Source: Calditrichota bacterium (GTDB taxonomy: Bacteria; Electryoneota; RPQS01). Taken from it: a DNA stretch of 12,993 bases. The position numbers were made by a program, and so were the translations under genes. Under the pieces are notes generated by a model. That model was given only the letters and a program-made list of their open reading frames with translations, ran no database searches and had not been told where the DNA came from. Every line of letters starts with the position of its first letter. Within the stretch, counting starts at the first letter, position 1. The stretch lies in contig JAGVEU010000354.1 in the NCBI GenBank assembly GCA_020057985.1, positions 1 to 12,993 of the forward strand, read 5' to 3'. Shown one piece after another: positions 1 through 6,690 of this stretch.

Positions 1-93
1 CGCAACACCCAAGACGCAACCGTCGATTGGCAATTCACCACCACCGATGCCCGAATCAAACTGAAACGCCTATGCCCAATATTATTATGCTGA
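1..93 (+). CDS. C-terminal fragment, probable IS630-type transposase
   Basis: Frame 1 is open from the window edge to a TGA at 91-93, giving 30 residues. It contains VDWQFTTTDARIKLKRL, which resembles the C-terminal tail of some IS630-family (DDE) transposases, where a W-x-F-T-x-x-x-A-R-x-K-L core is common. This is recognition from memory, not a search. The expected continuation after KRL (often YP plus a few residues) reads CPILLC here, so the tail may have drifted or the element may be decayed. The catalytic DDE residues would lie upstream, outside the window. It could also be another short family tail that looks similar. The gene is partial at its 5' end. Confidence 0.45.
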   Translation, partial: RNTQDATVDWQFTTTDARIKLKRLCPILLC

Positions 94-106
94 CATGACA
101 TTGGGC
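74..106. repeat. Small inverted repeat over the end of the first frame
   Basis: GCCCAAT at 74-80 is matched by ATTGGGC at 100-106, giving 7-bp arms around a 19-nt loop that spans the stop codon of the upstream frame. It could be a weak transcription terminator, although no T-run follows, or part of the right end of the putative insertion sequence. The rest of 107-391 shows no gene and no strong promoter that I can defend; it is the leader of the glycosyltransferase gene. Confidence 0.3.
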
Positions 107-391
107 TAGCATGCAACTCTTTTCCGGCAATGAACATACACTGAATTCTCCCAGTATGCCCTCATTTCAGCACTGCCCAATGGAGCTTAGGCAGGGCTTC
201 AAGCGTGTAAACCGGGCTTGATTCTCGATGTTTGAATCACTACCTTATGCAGTTGTCTTGCTACCAAAATCACAACTTAACTCGCAAGAAACATGGTCGG
301 ATTTTTGCTCGGCTGCATATGTCATGCCCTGTCAGATCCGTTCAAAGTTGATGATTGCTTTCAAATCGTAACACGGCTTAGAGCACTACTC

Positions 392-1528
392 ATGAATAAA
401 CCTCGTTTTCTCTTCGTACAACAGTATCATTTCCTCACGGCTACCGGCGGTACAGAAATTCAATGCTGGATGCTTGCCACAGAACTCGCGCGGCGTGGCT
501 GGGATGTCCATTATGCCAGTGAAATGAACCATGTTCCGCAACCCAATCCGCTTGAGGGAGTGACCCTTCACGGTCTGCCCGAAAATCCGTCCTATTTCAG
601 TTGCAATCGCGCGGAGATGCGTACGCTCCTCCGCGATCTCCGGCCTGATGTCGTGCTGAATCAGGTTATCGATTTGTACACGGCCCACTCCATGAGTTTC
701 GCCCCGCCACATGCGCTAAAGATTTATTTTAATTCACTCGACAACGATGGCCTGCTCTGGCCGGTTCTCTTGGATCGGAGAAAGGCGATGCCATTGCCGC
801 TTTTCCTCAAGCGTTTTCCCGTGTATTTTTTTGTCAGGGTTGCTGCGCTGCGGGGTTTGCACAAGGCGGACCTTGTTCTTACCCAGCACAAACAGCAAGT
901 GGAACAATTCAGACAGGCTGGAATCGAATCCATCATTCTGCGGAACGCCCATCCCCCTCTTCCTGACTCTGACGTGCAAACCCATAATGGCCCCCCAACG
1001 ATTGTCTGGGTTAGCTCAATTAAGGGCCGAAAGCGTCCGGAGCTGTTTATCGAGCTGGCAAAACGCTGTCAGGACTTGCCTGCCAAATTCGTCATGGTCG
1101 GCGCCTATCAGGAACCGCATTACCAGAGCATCGTCGAGAATGCCGTTCAAACCCTCCGGAACTTTGAGTATCGCGGCTTCATTCCATTTGCGAGAGTTGG
1201 CGAGCAGTTCAAACAAGCGCACCTCTTTATCAGCACCAGCCTATCTGAGGGTTTTGCCAGCACTTTCGTTCAATCGTGGATGTACGGTGTGCCCGTGATC
1301 TCACTCGATGTTGATCCGGAGAACATCCTCAAAGAAAAAGGCCTGGGCATTTGCGCCTCAAGCCTTGACGAAATGGAACACGCCATTCGCTCGCTCCTTG
1401 ATGATCCTGCTCGTCGTCGCGAAATCGGTGCGCGGGCGCGTGCTTTCGCTCAACAGGAATTTGACCTGCACAAAGTCGTAGATAAACTGGAAGCTCTGCT
1501 CAAAGAACGCGGTGTAAGACTGCCATGA
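392..1528 (+). CDS. Glycosyltransferase, GT4-like (GT-B fold)
   Basis: This is a predicted cytoplasmic glycosyltransferase that moves a sugar from an activated donor onto a glycan or lipid acceptor; the substrates cannot be read from sequence. From the ATG at 392 it has 378 residues, typical for the family. The N-terminal acceptor half begins RFLFVQQY and carries the glycine turn ATGGTE (residues 17-22), the usual GT-B opening. The C-terminal donor half starts near IVWVSSIKGRKRPELF and carries SEGFASTFVQSWMYGVPV. In the family's E-x7-E motif the first Glu is present (E286) but the second is Gln (residue 294), a variant seen in some GT4 subgroups. An in-frame ATG at 293 would add 33 residues with no family resemblance, so I prefer 392 although its ribosome-binding site is poor. 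No glycan cluster surrounds it, so its role is open. Confidence 0.85.
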   Translation: MNKPRFLFVQQYHFLTATGGTEIQCWMLATELARRGWDVHYASEMNHVPQPNPLEGVTLHGLPENPSYFSCNRAEMRTLLRDLRPDVVLNQVIDLYTAHSMSFAPPHALKIYFNSLDNDGLLWPVLLDRRKAMPLPLFLKRFPVYFFVRVAALRGLHKADLVLTQHKQQVEQFRQAGIESIILRNAHPPLPDSDVQTHNGPPTIVWVSSIKGRKRPELFIELAKRCQDLPAKFVMVGAYQEPHYQSIVENAVQTLRNFEYRGFIPFARVGEQFKQAHLFISTSLSEGFASTFVQSWMYGVPVISLDVDPENILKEKGLGICASSLDEMEHAIRSLLDDPARRREIGARARAFAQQEFDLHKVVDKLEALLKERGVRLP

Positions 1529-1647
1529 ACAAGAACGACGACCACTGGTCGCCATTTATCTACCACCACGTCAGGGCTTATTACCGAAACGATTCAGGAA
1601 TCCCTCAACGAAAGCCATGGCCAACTTATCTTGGAGATGGGTTGTAG
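1525..1647 (+). pseudogene. 40-codon frame starting on the glycosyltransferase stop; possible gene remnant
   Basis: The ATG at 1525-1527 overlaps the glycosyltransferase stop (ATGA), the junction expected of a translationally coupled second gene. The frame runs 40 codons to a TAG at 1645-1647 and begins MNKNDDHWSPFIYHHVRAYY. I do not recognise it. The composition (many His, Tyr, Trp, Arg, Pro) is not that of a standard small protein. Its last 22 nt overlap the convergent end of the feo operon. It may be the N-terminal stub of a second glycan-biosynthesis gene cut off when the feo segment became its neighbour, or a chance frame. Confidence 0.3.
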
Positions 1648-1901
1648 CCCTCAATCGCAGGTTTAATCTCTGCATTCGGATTCTGAATTTGGGTTTTTGA
1701 ATTTTCTTTCATCCGCTCCCTGATTTTCTTTTTCAGTTCCGCTCTTGATTCGATTGCCGGGCAAGAGCCGCAGGCTTCCACATGTCCGGAAGACCAATCG
1801 CGCACAAGGTTGTGATGAGCCTTGATCTTCCGCCACACGAGATAGGCTACTGCCAAGAAAATAGCGAGCGCAGTCAGAATGAGATCCAGCGAGAACTCCA
1901 T
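1626..1901 (-). CDS. FeoB-associated Cys-rich membrane protein
   Basis: A 91-residue protein whose ATG (1901-1899) shares one base with the feoB stop codon (TAATG), so it is translationally coupled to feoB. One transmembrane helix spans about residues 5-23 (LDLILTALAIFLAVAYLVW). A basic stretch follows, then a C-G-S-C pair (C44, C47) and a charged, Lys/Glu-rich tail (AELKKKIRERMKEN). A small single-pass protein with a short Cys pair directly after feoB matches the FeoB-associated Cys-rich membrane protein family. Its proposed role is helping FeoB at the membrane, perhaps by iron or redox handling, but its biochemistry is poorly known. A longer in-frame start at 2000 lies inside feoB and lacks support. 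The Asn/Gln/Pro-rich last 25 residues look like an extension. Confidence 0.8.
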   Translation of the reverse strand: MEFSLDLILTALAIFLAVAYLVWRKIKAHHNLVRDWSSGHVEACGSCPAIESRAELKKKIRERMKENSKTQIQNPNAEIKPAIEGYNPSPR

Positions 1902-4138
1902 TATGAGAACCCCAGCAACTTGCCGCCATGATACACTGCAAAGGCTCCCAGCCACGCAAGGATGCCCATATAGGAAATCATGAAAATCGGCCATTTCCAA
2001 CTTAGAGTCTCACGCCGCACAATCGCCACTGTGGACATGCACTGACAGGCCAGGACAAAGAAGACCATCAGGGAAATTCCCACCAGCGGCGTATAGATTT
2101 TTGCGCCGGTTGCGGGATTTCGATCCGCTTGCAAATGCTCCCGAAGTGACGAGGTGTTCTCATTGCCATCATTCACTCCGTTCACCACCGCCAGACCACT
2201 GACAAAGACCTCCCGCGCAGCAAAACTCGCCACGATTCCCACTCCCATTTTCCAATCAAATCCGAGCGGCGCGATCACGGGCTCGATGAGCTTACCCAAT
2301 CGTCCGCCGAGGCTATGCTCCAATTTGAAAGCCGCCTCTTGGCAATTGATCTTCGCGAGAGCTTTCTCGTATCCGTTATTGCCTAACTCAGGATTGGATC
2401 GCGCCGCTATCCTTGCCTTGTCAAAAGCGGAGGTGTCCACCGGATGCAATTGCAGATTCATCACTCCCCATAGGATCACCGTTGCCGCAAGAATCACGGT
2501 TCCCGCACGGGCCACAAACAGCTTTGCCCGATCCATGAGATTCAGCATAATGGATTTGAGTGAAGGGAGCTTGTAGGTCGGCAATTCAAGCAACAGCGGC
2601 GGCGGCGGACTTTTCAGAATTGTTTTCTTGAAAATAGCGGCCATTGTCACTCCCACTACAATGGAAAGAAGATACATGGAGAGGAGCACCAAACCACCGA
2701 CGGTAAACACTCCCAATACATGTTGGTTGGCGCTGAAGACCGTTCCAATGACCAGCGTGTAAACGGGCAAACGTGCGCTGCACGACATGAGCGGCGCAAC
2801 CAGAATGGTAACAAGGCGATCTTTCCTTGCGGCAATCGTGCGGGTGGCCATGATCCCCGGAATAGCACAGGCAAAGCTCGACAGCAACGGCACAAATGCT
2901 CGCCCGTCAAGCCCCGCTTTTGCCATCAGCCGATCCATCAGAAAGGCGGCGCGTGCCATATAGCCCAGATCTTCCAACAACCCGATGAAGAAGAACAGAA
3001 TCAGAATTTGCGGCAAAAAGACAAGCACATTCCCCACTCCTGAAATGATCCCTTCTAACAGCAGCTGTTTGAAGAGACCATCGGGCAGACTCTGATTTGT
3101 TACGATGGATAGTTTGTCCACCAACACCTGAATTCCATCCATCGCCGGAGTTGCCCAACTGAATATGGACTGAAAGACCACGGCCATAATGGTTAAAAAG
3201 AGAATTGGTCCAAGCACGCGGTGCAGCAGCGCTCGATCGAGCAAGGCGGTTAACCGATGCGGAAGATCCTGCTCCACCGCGTTTGCCGCTGTCATCAGAT
3301 CTTTGAGATAGCGGAAGCGTGCGCTGGTTTCAATCGCCCGCACTTGTCTTGTCGAGAGTTTGCTTTCGTGCAGCACTCTTCGCGCCAGCGCCACTTTCGC
3401 CGGCGTAATTTTCGCAGGATCATCCCCTTCGAGTGTAGAAATCAAGAGCCACAGCGCTTCGGATCTTGCCGTTTCTGCATCGGTCAGATGACTGCTCGAC
3501 AAACCCTCAGTCAGGATCTGCACCGGTTTTTCAAGAGTGGAGGGAAGGCAATCAATGAACCGCGGCACTCCCGTACAATTGCACTGATTGCATGGCACGT
3601 CTTCGAGTTCCGCAAGCAGGTTCTCGATTCCCTCGCCTTTGCGAGCCACAAGCGGAACCACCGGACAACCTAAGGCGGCAGCGAGCTTCTCCGAGGAGAT
3701 TTCCATTCCCTTTTCATGCGCGATGTCCATCATGTTTAACGCCACGACCAAGGGCACGCCGAGATCCCGCAATTGTGTTGCTAAGAAAAGATTGCGCCGC
3801 AGATTCGAAGCATCCAAAACGACGACAACTTTGTCGGGGCGCTGTTCACCGACGGCCTCACCCAACAGAACATCATGCGCAATCTGTTCTTCCGGTGAGC
3901 GGGCCGCCAAGCTATAACAGCCCGGCAGGTCCACAACCTCGACCACCTCGCCCGACGGCAATTCCAATTTGCCGGTCTTGCGCTCCACCGTTACGCCGGC
4001 GTAGTTTCCGACCTTCTGCCGGGTGCCGGTCAGTGCGTTGAAAATCGTCGTCTTGCCTGCATTGGGATTTCCCGCAATAGCAATCAGACGGTGTTTTACT
4101 GTCCCTGCGGTGTGTGGCAGTTTGGAGAGGACGGCCAA
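1901..4138 (-). CDS. feoB: Ferrous iron transporter FeoB
   Basis: An inner-membrane Fe(II) uptake permease with an N-terminal GTPase domain, 745 residues, a normal length. G-protein motifs are visible in order: G1 GNPNAGKT (23-30), G2 threonine in GVTV (48-51), G3 DLPG (70-73) and G4 NMMD (135-138). The C-terminal permease shows the conserved Cys-containing stretches SSFACAIPGIMATRT and APLMSCSARLPVYTLVI, then a late helix bundle. The start is a TTG at 4138, placed 3 nt after the feoA stop, with AAGGGA about 6 nt upstream inside the feoA end. An odd feature is a Cys cluster (C183, C186, C188, C197; core CNQCNC) just after the G domain, in the linker before the membrane part. It lies between feoA and the small Cys-rich protein, so the three probably form one transcript. 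Confidence 0.97.
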   Translation of the reverse strand: MAVLSKLPHTAGTVKHRLIAIAGNPNAGKTTIFNALTGTRQKVGNYAGVTVERKTGKLELPSGEVVEVVDLPGCYSLAARSPEEQIAHDVLLGEAVGEQRPDKVVVVLDASNLRRNLFLATQLRDLGVPLVVALNMMDIAHEKGMEISSEKLAAALGCPVVPLVARKGEGIENLLAELEDVPCNQCNCTGVPRFIDCLPSTLEKPVQILTEGLSSSHLTDAETARSEALWLLISTLEGDDPAKITPAKVALARRVLHESKLSTRQVRAIETSARFRYLKDLMTAANAVEQDLPHRLTALLDRALLHRVLGPILFLTIMAVVFQSIFSWATPAMDGIQVLVDKLSIVTNQSLPDGLFKQLLLEGIISGVGNVLVFLPQILILFFFIGLLEDLGYMARAAFLMDRLMAKAGLDGRAFVPLLSSFACAIPGIMATRTIAARKDRLVTILVAPLMSCSARLPVYTLVIGTVFSANQHVLGVFTVGGLVLLSMYLLSIVVGVTMAAIFKKTILKSPPPPLLLELPTYKLPSLKSIMLNLMDRAKLFVARAGTVILAATVILWGVMNLQLHPVDTSAFDKARIAARSNPELGNNGYEKALAKINCQEAAFKLEHSLGGRLGKLIEPVIAPLGFDWKMGVGIVASFAAREVFVSGLAVVNGVNDGNENTSSLREHLQADRNPATGAKIYTPLVGISLMVFFVLACQCMSTVAIVRRETLSWKWPIFMISYMGILAWLGAFAVYHGGKLLGFS

Positions 4139-4141
4139 GAT

Positions 4142-4429
4142 CTATCCCTTGTTCTCTTCCAACGGCCTCACCAGAACGCGCTCGGCATCCTCTCTGCGAA
4201 TAGCCAGTGTGCAGCCCGGCAATCGGACACTGAAGGGACTATTTAGAGGAGCTGTTCGTTCGATGGTTATTTCAACCCCCGGAATCAGCCCCATTTCCAT
4301 GAGCCTCAACAAACTCTCCGAATCCTCGTCCATGCTTAGAACACGACACCTCGTCCCGAGAGGCATTTGATCAAGGGGTACAATCTCCGAAAGCGGCATT
4401 TTCTCGATCCGTGCAAATGGCAAGTGCAT
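4142..4429 (-). CDS. feoA: Ferrous iron transport protein FeoA
   Basis: A small cytoplasmic SH3-like protein of 95 residues that associates with FeoB and is needed for Fe(II) uptake. The family pattern is clear: PLDQMPLGTRCRV at the start of the domain, then LLRLMEMGLIPGVEITIERTAP, and a closing strand with GCTLAIRREDAERVLV. The ATG at 4429 has an AT-rich upstream region without a ribosome-binding site. The ATG at 4399 (MPLSEIVPL) is preceded by GGATCGAG, would give 85 residues, closer to the usual length, and fits the domain start; it is a real alternative. It is the first gene of feoA-feoB-Cys-rich protein. Immediately upstream is a palindrome that could be a metal-regulator site. Confidence 0.93.
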   Translation of the reverse strand: MHLPFARIEKMPLSEIVPLDQMPLGTRCRVLSMDEDSESLLRLMEMGLIPGVEITIERTAPLNSPFSVRLPGCTLAIRREDAERVLVRPLEENKG

Positions 4430-4446
4430 ATTAAACTATTAAAAAT

Positions 4447-4452
4447 ATTGTA
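4447..4452 (-). promoter_or_regulatory. Possible -10 element of the feo promoter
   Basis: Read on the minus strand this is TACAAT, close to a sigma-70 -10 box, in a very AT-rich stretch upstream of feoA. The sequence 17 nt further upstream falls at the edge of the palindrome at 4468-4487 and is a poor -35. That would fit an operator overlapping the polymerase site. If used, the transcript would start only about 10-15 nt before the first feoA ATG, which slightly favours the downstream start at 4399. This is a by-eye call. Confidence 0.25.
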
Positions 4453-4467
4453 TTTATGAACACAAAT

Positions 4468-4487
4468 ATGTTAGACGCTTCTAACAT
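4468..4487. promoter_or_regulatory. Palindromic operator candidate, copy 1 (feo side)
   Basis: A perfect 8-bp inverted repeat, ATGTTAGA-CGCT-TCTAACAT, 38 nt upstream of the outer feoA start. Its core TTAGA-N4-TCTAA recurs at 4611-4624. DtxR/IdeR/MntR-type metalloregulators bind palindromes with TTAG and CTAA half-sites, and feo operons are common targets, so an iron- or manganese-responsive repressor is a reasonable guess. The regulator itself is not in the window. Confidence 0.5.
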
Positions 4488-4610
4488 TTTCTTTCACTCG
4501 CATAAAGAATCTATTGATCCACTAATATGCGAAAGAAATCATGCGGAGTCAAGTGGCAAACCGCCTTCGCTGAGCCTATCCCTTTGACTTTTCTCTGCAA
4601 TTTCACGATA

Positions 4611-4624
4611 TTAGATCTTTCTAA
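4611..4624. promoter_or_regulatory. Palindromic operator candidate, copy 2 (ABC exporter side)
   Basis: TTAGA-TCTT-TCTAA has the same half-sites and the same 4-nt spacer as copy 1, but its symmetry does not extend beyond the 5-bp arms. It lies about 100 nt upstream of the ABC exporter start and about 125 nt from copy 1. It may be a second binding site for the same regulator or allow coordinate control of both divergent units. The remainder of 4430-4723 shows no convincing gene. Confidence 0.4.
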
Positions 4625-4723
4625 CGCCTCAAATCAGGCTGAAGTCCGCTTAGCGCGGTGCAGATTGCGGCTCAAGTTTGCCTTGCAGATCGTGTGCCAG
4701 TCCGAAATCGGAATACTACCTAA

Positions 4724-6553
4724 ATGATTACTTACCTTCGCTTCATCAACCCCTTCAAACGCTACCCAGCGCCACTGATTGCGACGGGCGTGTGCACGCT
4801 GTTCTATGTGCTGTTCAATGCGCTCTCGCTGTGGCTGGTTGCGCCGGTGCTCAAGGTCATCTTTCTTCCTCAGAAAGGAGATGCTGCACCGGTGCCTATC
4901 GGTGGAATCGAAGGCTGGTATGAATCGCTCAAGCACTGGACTTGGCAATTGCTTGGCGGAGAAAATCCTGCGGAGATGTTGCCGCGCTTGTGCATTGCGC
5001 TGATAGCGGTGTTTCTGCTGAAGAACATCTTTGCCTACGGACAGATGCACTTCGTCTCGTTCGTAGAGCAGCGAATGATAAAGGATCTACGGGATTCCGT
5101 CTTTGCTCACGTCGCGCGACTTCCCTATCCTTATTTTGATCTGCGTCCCACCGGCGAACTGATGTCGAGCGTGATGAACGACGTCAGCGCAATCAGCATT
5201 ACTTTTCAACGTGTCTTTACTCAAGTATTGCGCGACCCACTGACGGTTATCACACTTCTGGCATTGCTGTTCTCGATCTCGTGGCAGCTCACCCTGATGG
5301 CGTTGGTGATCGTGCCGCTCTTCGGAGTGATTTATCGCTACACCGGCCAGAGTCTGAAGCGTAAGAGTGCGCGCATTCAAGCCAAGCTCGGCGAGTTGAC
5401 ATCCCACTTGCAGGAAGCGATTTCCGGTGCGCGATTGATCAAAGCCTTTGGCACGGAAAAGTTTGAAGCCAACCGCTTTGATACACGCTCAGCAGAACTG
5501 TTTCGTCACGGTCTGCGACTGGCACGCCTTGATCGTCTTGCACAACCCCTATCTGAAACTATCGGTGTTATTATTATTGCTTCAGTGCTGCTTTTTGGCG
5601 GGCAGCAGGTGCTCACGGGTGACTTACTCGATGCCGAAGACTTTATTCGTTTCATCGTAGTCCTGTTTTCGATTCTTGCGCCCGCTCGTAACCTCGGCGC
5701 TATCTTTAACAACCTTCAAATCGGCTCCGCAGCCGGAGTTCGCATCAATCAGATTTTCGAGGAGAAGCCGGAAGTTGCAGAAGCAGGAACAATTGCCTCT
5801 GACTTTGAACGTGAAATGGTTTTCGATAAAGTCTATTTCCGCTATCAAACCACTCCGGATTGGATATTGCAAAATGTCTCACTCACGATTCGCAAGAATG
5901 AGAAGATCGCTTTGGTGGGCAGAAGCGGTTCCGGCAAGAGCACACTTGCGAATCTGGTTCCGCGCTTCTATGATCCACAGAAGGGAAGTATAGCCCTTGA
6001 TGGAAGACCTACTCAGCATCTTTCGCTCGCCTCGCTTCGGAGCCTCATCAGCATCGTGAGTCAGGATGTGTTCTTGTTCAACGACTCAGTCCGAAATAAT
6101 ATCTGCTACGGTTTGAAATCCGTAGATGAAAAGCGGCTTGCAGAAGTGATCGAAAAATCACACGCAGCTGAATTCATCCGCCAGCTTCCCAATGGATTGG
6201 AAACGGTTGTGGGCGAGCGGGGAACTCAATTGTCGGGCGGCCAGAAACAACGGATCGCGATTGCGCGCGCCTTACTGCGCAATTCTCCCATTCTGATATT
6301 CGATGAAGCTACATCGGCTCTTGATGCCGAGTCCGAGCGGTTCATTCAGCGTGCCCTCGATGAACTCTTCCATCAGCGCACGGTCATCATTATTGCGCAC
6401 CGCTTGAGTTCCATCCGTCATGCTGATCGAATTGTTGTCATAGATGGAGGCAAAATTGAAGCCATCGGCAAGCACGATGAGCTGCTGAAATCGAGTGAGC
6501 TCTACTCGCTGTTGACTCGCCTATACGAGCATGGTGGGGATGACGCTGTATGA
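4724..6553 (+). CDS. MsbA-like ABC exporter (fused membrane and ATPase domains)
   Basis: A 609-residue half-transporter expected to work as a homodimer in the inner membrane, exporting a lipid, peptide or drug-like substrate. The N-terminal type-I exporter domain covers about residues 10-310 with hydrophobic segments such as GVIIIASVLLFGG. The ATPase domain has Walker A GRSGSGKST (399-407, K405), a Q-loop in SIVSQDVFLFND, the signature LSGGQ (503-507), Walker B ILIFDEATSALD (D527, E528) and the switch His in IIAHRL (H559). All catalytic residues are intact. The overall pattern is closest to lipid A or phospholipid flippases (MsbA), but no lipid A genes flank it, so the substrate is uncertain. 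It is transcribed away from feo from a shared intergenic region. Confidence 0.92.
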   Translation: MITYLRFINPFKRYPAPLIATGVCTLFYVLFNALSLWLVAPVLKVIFLPQKGDAAPVPIGGIEGWYESLKHWTWQLLGGENPAEMLPRLCIALIAVFLLKNIFAYGQMHFVSFVEQRMIKDLRDSVFAHVARLPYPYFDLRPTGELMSSVMNDVSAISITFQRVFTQVLRDPLTVITLLALLFSISWQLTLMALVIVPLFGVIYRYTGQSLKRKSARIQAKLGELTSHLQEAISGARLIKAFGTEKFEANRFDTRSAELFRHGLRLARLDRLAQPLSETIGVIIIASVLLFGGQQVLTGDLLDAEDFIRFIVVLFSILAPARNLGAIFNNLQIGSAAGVRINQIFEEKPEVAEAGTIASDFEREMVFDKVYFRYQTTPDWILQNVSLTIRKNEKIALVGRSGSGKSTLANLVPRFYDPQKGSIALDGRPTQHLSLASLRSLISIVSQDVFLFNDSVRNNICYGLKSVDEKRLAEVIEKSHAAEFIRQLPNGLETVVGERGTQLSGGQKQRIAIARALLRNSPILIFDEATSALDAESERFIQRALDELFHQRTVIIIAHRLSSIRHADRIVVIDGGKIEAIGKHDELLKSSELYSLLTRLYEHGGDDAV

Positions 6554-6557
6554 GATC

Positions 6558-6690
6558 CTCACCCCCCTACCCCCCCGCGAGCAGGGGGGAAAGAATTACT
6601 TTCGCCCTTTTACGGGGAGCATATTCTCTCCCCCTGCTTGCGGGATAAAATCTTGTTTCCCCCCTGCTCGCGGGGGGGTAGGGGGGGTGA
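6558..6690. repeat. Inverted-repeat element with G/C homopolymer arms
   Basis: The left arm (6559-6592) starts TCACCCCCCTACCCCCCC and continues GCGAGCAGGGGGGAAA. The right arm (6656-6690) is its reverse complement apart from one extra G (7 versus 6 in one run). A partial third copy of the core, CTCCCCCTGCTTGCGGG, sits inside at 6628-6644, and there are smaller hairpins such as GAAAG-AATTA-CTTTC. The element fills the gap between the exporter stop and the next gene, ending exactly at its ATG. It looks like a non-coding MITE or REP-type repeat. Transcribed, it would form a very stable stem that could terminate transcription or occlude the next ribosome-binding site. Confidence 0.75.

Noticed and set aside
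293..391. Upstream start for the glycosyltransferase
   Set aside because: The added 33 residues do not resemble a GT-B N-terminus; the usual first strand begins a few residues after the ATG at 392.
747..1298. 183-codon plus-strand frame inside the glycosyltransferase
   Set aside because: Out-of-frame shadow; Ser/Arg/Cys-rich composition with no motifs, while the overlapping frame has GT4 signatures throughout.
1626..2000. Longer start for the FeoB-associated Cys-rich protein (124 residues)
   Set aside because: The extra 33 residues are read from the feoB coding end in another frame. The ATG at 1901 with TAATG coupling places the membrane helix at the N-terminus, as in the family.
3592..4041. 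149-codon plus-strand frame across feoB
   Set aside because: Antisense to the FeoB GTPase domain; Arg/Pro-rich with no motifs.
4527..4727. 66-codon plus-strand frame just before the ABC exporter, with stop overlapping its start
   Set aside because: It spans the putative operator, has no ribosome-binding site and no recognisable features. The ATGA-type overlap alone is weak evidence.
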